In this document: positions 61,866 to 64,000 of the stretch, piece after piece
Numbering within the stretch: position 1 is the stretch's first letter
How the letters are laid out: every line of letters begins with the position of its first letter
From: Pseudomonas baetica
GTDB taxonomy: Bacteria; Pseudomonadota; Gammaproteobacteria; Pseudomonadales; Pseudomonadaceae
Length of the DNA: 64,000 bases
Assembly (NCBI RefSeq): GCF_019733355.1
Contig: NZ_JAIHLQ010000026.1
Span: forward strand, 40,830 to 104,829
Direction of reading: 5' to 3'
Notes under the pieces: generated by a model
Told to the model about the DNA's origin: nothing
Databases searched by the model: none
What the model saw: only the letters and a program-made list of their open reading frames with translations
Translations under genes and position numbers: made by a program

Positions 61866-62264
61866 GGCCGCTCCACTGTTCTTCTGATTATTTTTTGCTC
61901 ATCAGGCGGCTGACGTATGAACGCGCAAGCCGGACGATGGCCGGAGGAACTGACAACTTTCATGCACCGGCCATGGTGTCAGCGGCGGCATCAATAAACG
62001 TGCCGGGTACTCCGCTTGCCCCTCGCGCCGTGCTTCAAACGTTGTGCAACTTTCTGATATTCATCAGTTTTAATTATTCACCCGAGGTGTCCGGAAAAAC
62101 TTGTCTGAGCGCTCAGGCTAAACACTTGGCAAGTTGGCCGAATTGTCAGGACTCAATCTGGTGCACTGCATTTTTTTCTTCATGAGCGATCAACCGCAGC
62201 TCAACTTCAAGCGGCTGATTTCACATAAGAAATCTTGACCATATTTCCATCCTGTCAAGTGCGT

Positions 62265-62292
62265 CAAAATGGTGAACGGCCTCACCATTTTG
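62265..62292. promoter_or_regulatory. Perfect inverted repeat, candidate operator
   Basis: CAAAATGGTGA (62265-62275) and TCACCATTTTG (62282-62292) are exact inverse copies around ACGGCC. An 11-base dyad of this symmetry in the divergent region is what a dimeric regulator of the pyrimidine genes would bind. No T-run follows, so a terminator is unlikely. Confidence 0.65.
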
Positions 62293-62359
62293 GTGAATTT
62301 TGTTTTTTATTCTTATTTTTCAATACTTTATATAGGCAATAAGCTTATAAAAAATTATC

Positions 62360-62388
62360 TTGAACTATTGCAGAACTGCGACTAGTTT
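62360..62388 (+). promoter_or_regulatory. Candidate promoter of hydA
   Basis: TTGAAC (62360-62365) and TAGTTT (62383-62388) are separated by 17 bases, about 100 bases before the hydA ATG. The consensus match is moderate. Confidence 0.35.
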
Positions 62389-62488
62389 CTATTCCTGACA
62401 GCGATGACAGGAATACACCGATCAACGCTGTACATCAATAAAACATCTAGAACCGACACAAGTCGGTCATGCCTGCGAGGAACTCGGA

Positions 62489-63928
62489 ATGTCTCTGTTG
62501 ATCCGTGGCGCCACCGTTGTTACCCATGATGAAAGTTACCGCGCCGACGTCTATTGCGCTGATGGCGTGATCAAAGCCATGGGTGAAAACCTTGATGTTC
62601 CCGCCGGTGCCGAAGTGCTCGACGGCAGCGGCCAATACCTGATGCCCGGCGGCATCGATCCGCACACCCACATGCAACTGCCCTTCATGGGCACCGTGGC
62701 CAGTGAAGATTTCTTCAGTGGTACGGCGGCCGGCCTGGCCGGTGGCACCACGTCAATCATCGACTTCGTGATTCCCAACCCGCAGCAGTCGCTGATGGAG
62801 GCGTTTGATCAGTGGCGCGGCTGGGCGGAAAAATCCGCCTCGGACTACGGCTTTCACGTTGCAATCACCTGGTGGAGCGAGCAGGTACGTGAGGAAATGG
62901 CCGAACTGGTCAGCCATCACGGGATCAACAGCTTCAAGCATTTCATGGCTTACAAAAACGCGATCATGGCCGCTGACGATACCTTGGTGGCGAGTTTCGA
63001 GCGCTGCCTGGAACTGGGTGCAGTGCCGACCGTCCACGCGGAAAACGGCGAACTGGTTTATCACCTGCAACGCAAGTTGATGGCGCAGGGCATTACCGGG
63101 CCGGAAGCGCATCCTCTGTCGCGTCCTTCGCAGGTCGAAGGTGAGGCGGCAAGTCGCGCCATTCGTATCGCCGAAACCCTTGGCACGCCGTTGTATCTGG
63201 TACACGTTTCAACCAAAGAAGCCCTCGACGAAATCACCTATGCGCGCAGCAAGGGGCAACCGGTGTACGGCGAAGTGCTCGCCGGGCATTTGCTTTTGGA
63301 TGACAGTGTCTATCAACACCCGGACTGGCAGACCGCCGCCGGTTACGTGATGAGTCCGCCGTTCCGTCCGCGTGGTCACCAAGAGGCGCTTTGGCACGGC
63401 TTGCAAAACGGCAACCTGCACACCACCGCCACCGATCACTGTTGCTTCTGCGCCGAGCAAAAAGCCGCCGGGCGCGACGACTTCAGCAAGATTCCCAATG
63501 GCACCGCCGGCATCGAAGACCGCATGGCCGTGCTTTGGGATGAAGGCGTGAACAGCGGGCGTTTGTCGATGCAGGACTTCGTCGCCCTCACCTCCACCAA
63601 CACTGCAAAAATCTTCAACCTCTACCCGCGCAAAGGCGCGATTCGCATCGGAGCCGATGCCGACCTGGTGCTGTGGGATCCGCAGGGCACCCGTACCATC
63701 TCCGCCAAAACCCACCATCAGCAGGTGGACTTCAACATCTTCGAAGGCAAGACCGTGCGCGGTGTGCCCAGCCATACCGTCAGCCAGGGCAAAGTGGTCT
63801 GGGCCGATGGCGACCTGCGCGCCGAGCGTGGTGCCGGGCGGTATATCGAACGACCGGCGTATCCGGCGGTGTTTGATTTGCTGAGCAAGCGGGCTGAGAT
63901 GCACAAGCCCACTGCGGTGAAACGCTGA
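62489..63928 (+). CDS. hydA: Dihydropyrimidinase / D-hydantoinase
   Basis: This 479-residue amidohydrolase has the metal ligands His59 and His61 in GGIDPHTHMQLPF, the carboxylated Lys150 in NSFKHFMAYKNAIM, and further ligands in VPTVHAENGELV and YLVHVSTKEALDEI. It opens dihydrouracil, dihydrothymine or hydantoin rings. It is divergent from the transporter and amidohydrolase genes, giving a transport, ring-opening and carbamoyl-removal set. The dihydropyrimidine dehydrogenase genes may lie beyond the right edge. GAGG lies before the ATG. Confidence 0.94.
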   Translation: MSLLIRGATVVTHDESYRADVYCADGVIKAMGENLDVPAGAEVLDGSGQYLMPGGIDPHTHMQLPFMGTVASEDFFSGTAAGLAGGTTSIIDFVIPNPQQSLMEAFDQWRGWAEKSASDYGFHVAITWWSEQVREEMAELVSHHGINSFKHFMAYKNAIMAADDTLVASFERCLELGAVPTVHAENGELVYHLQRKLMAQGITGPEAHPLSRPSQVEGEAASRAIRIAETLGTPLYLVHVSTKEALDEITYARSKGQPVYGEVLAGHLLLDDSVYQHPDWQTAAGYVMSPPFRPRGHQEALWHGLQNGNLHTTATDHCCFCAEQKAAGRDDFSKIPNGTAGIEDRMAVLWDEGVNSGRLSMQDFVALTSTNTAKIFNLYPRKGAIRIGADADLVLWDPQGTRTISAKTHHQQVDFNIFEGKTVRGVPSHTVSQGKVVWADGDLRAERGAGRYIERPAYPAVFDLLSKRAEMHKPTAVKR

Positions 63929-63945
63929 GAACCAGGCCTTCGGCC

Positions 63946-64000
63946 TTCGCGAGCAAGCCCGCTCCCACAGGGGAACGCATTCCAAATGTGGGAGCGGGCT
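63946..64000. repeat. REPIN cut by the window edge
   Basis: The left REP (CGCGAGCAAGCCCGCTCCCA) is complete and the right arm begins (TGTGGGAGCGGGCT). The loop AGGGGAACGCATTCCAAAT is almost identical to that of the element at 60306. Confidence 0.8.

Larger units (their letters stand above)
61866..62488. promoter_or_regulatory. Long divergent control region between the NCS1 transporter and hydA
   Basis: About 620 bases lie between the start codons. The right part (62220-62470) is conspicuously AT-rich. It contains a perfect inverted repeat at 62265-62292 and a candidate promoter at 62360-62388, listed separately. No convincing gene lies here. Confidence 0.55.

Noticed and set aside
1..64000. 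tRNA, rRNA, CRISPR array, complete IS element or prophage
   Set aside because: No cloverleaf-like segment, rRNA core, evenly spaced direct repeats, transposase or phage structural gene was recognised. The short palindromes are REP/REPIN units.

Overview
The window looks like a chromosomal segment of a fluorescent-group Pseudomonas. Coding is dense and GC-rich. Short REP/REPIN palindromes built on a GTGGGAGCGGGCTTGCTCGCGAA-type core (shown here only as a family label) sit between genes. The gene content also fits: a DUF6124 gene, a DUF1652 gene, pau/spu-type polyamine genes and a reductive pyrimidine (hydantoinase) locus.

Layout. (1) 1-5535: a truncated SulP anion transporter, a HAAAP-family amino acid transporter, a DUF6124 gene with a highly structured leader, a threonine-rich leader peptide plus terminator in front of a cysteine hydrolase, and a D-2-hydroxyacid dehydrogenase. 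(2) 5532-28116: a complete type VI secretion system. tssA-tssM-tssL-tssK-tssJ run leftward and tssB-tssC-hcp-tssE-tssF-tssG-tssH run rightward from a shared control region at about 13040-13267. Behind tssH lies an accessory block: an exported CXXCH (haem-type) protein, a protein with an HHxxPW motif, and an endonuclease/exonuclease/phosphatase-fold protein with an intact active site. Then come vgrG, a MORN-repeat protein and, on the opposite strand, a DUF4280 PAAR-like tip protein. (3) 28307-36480: an acyl-CoA-metabolism type phosphotransferase and SDR pair, small lipoprotein and DUF1652 genes, a PAS-LuxR regulator, and an isoquinoline-oxidoreductase-like (IorAB) molybdoenzyme with a LysR gene on each side. 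(4) 37582-47410: a polyamine block with gamma-glutamylpolyamine oxidase, aldehyde dehydrogenase and gamma-glutamyl ligase leftward, and the gamma-glutamyl hydrolase plus a PotGHIF/SpuFGHD-type ABC importer rightward. (5) 47652-50449: thpR and several small or uncharacterised genes. (6) 50725-57855: a PaoABC-type periplasmic aldehyde oxidoreductase, a cupin/LysR divergent pair, an exported aldo/keto reductase and a membrane-anchored alpha/beta hydrolase. (7) 57932-64000: a DHH phosphoesterase, then an N-carbamoyl amidohydrolase and an NCS1 transporter divergent from a dihydropyrimidinase, with a perfect inverted repeat in the shared upstream region.

How the parts work together. The T6SS genes encode membrane complex (TssJLM), baseplate (TssAEFGK), sheath (TssBC), tube (Hcp), recycling ATPase (TssH) and spike (VgrG/PAAR). 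The three genes between tssH and vgrG are the best candidates for undescribed cargo or accessory functions. The polyamine block couples uptake to the gamma-glutamyl route. The hydantoinase block couples nucleobase uptake, ring opening and carbamoyl removal. No tRNA, rRNA, CRISPR array, complete IS element or prophage was recognised. All functional calls come from reading the sequence and recalling families; no search was run.
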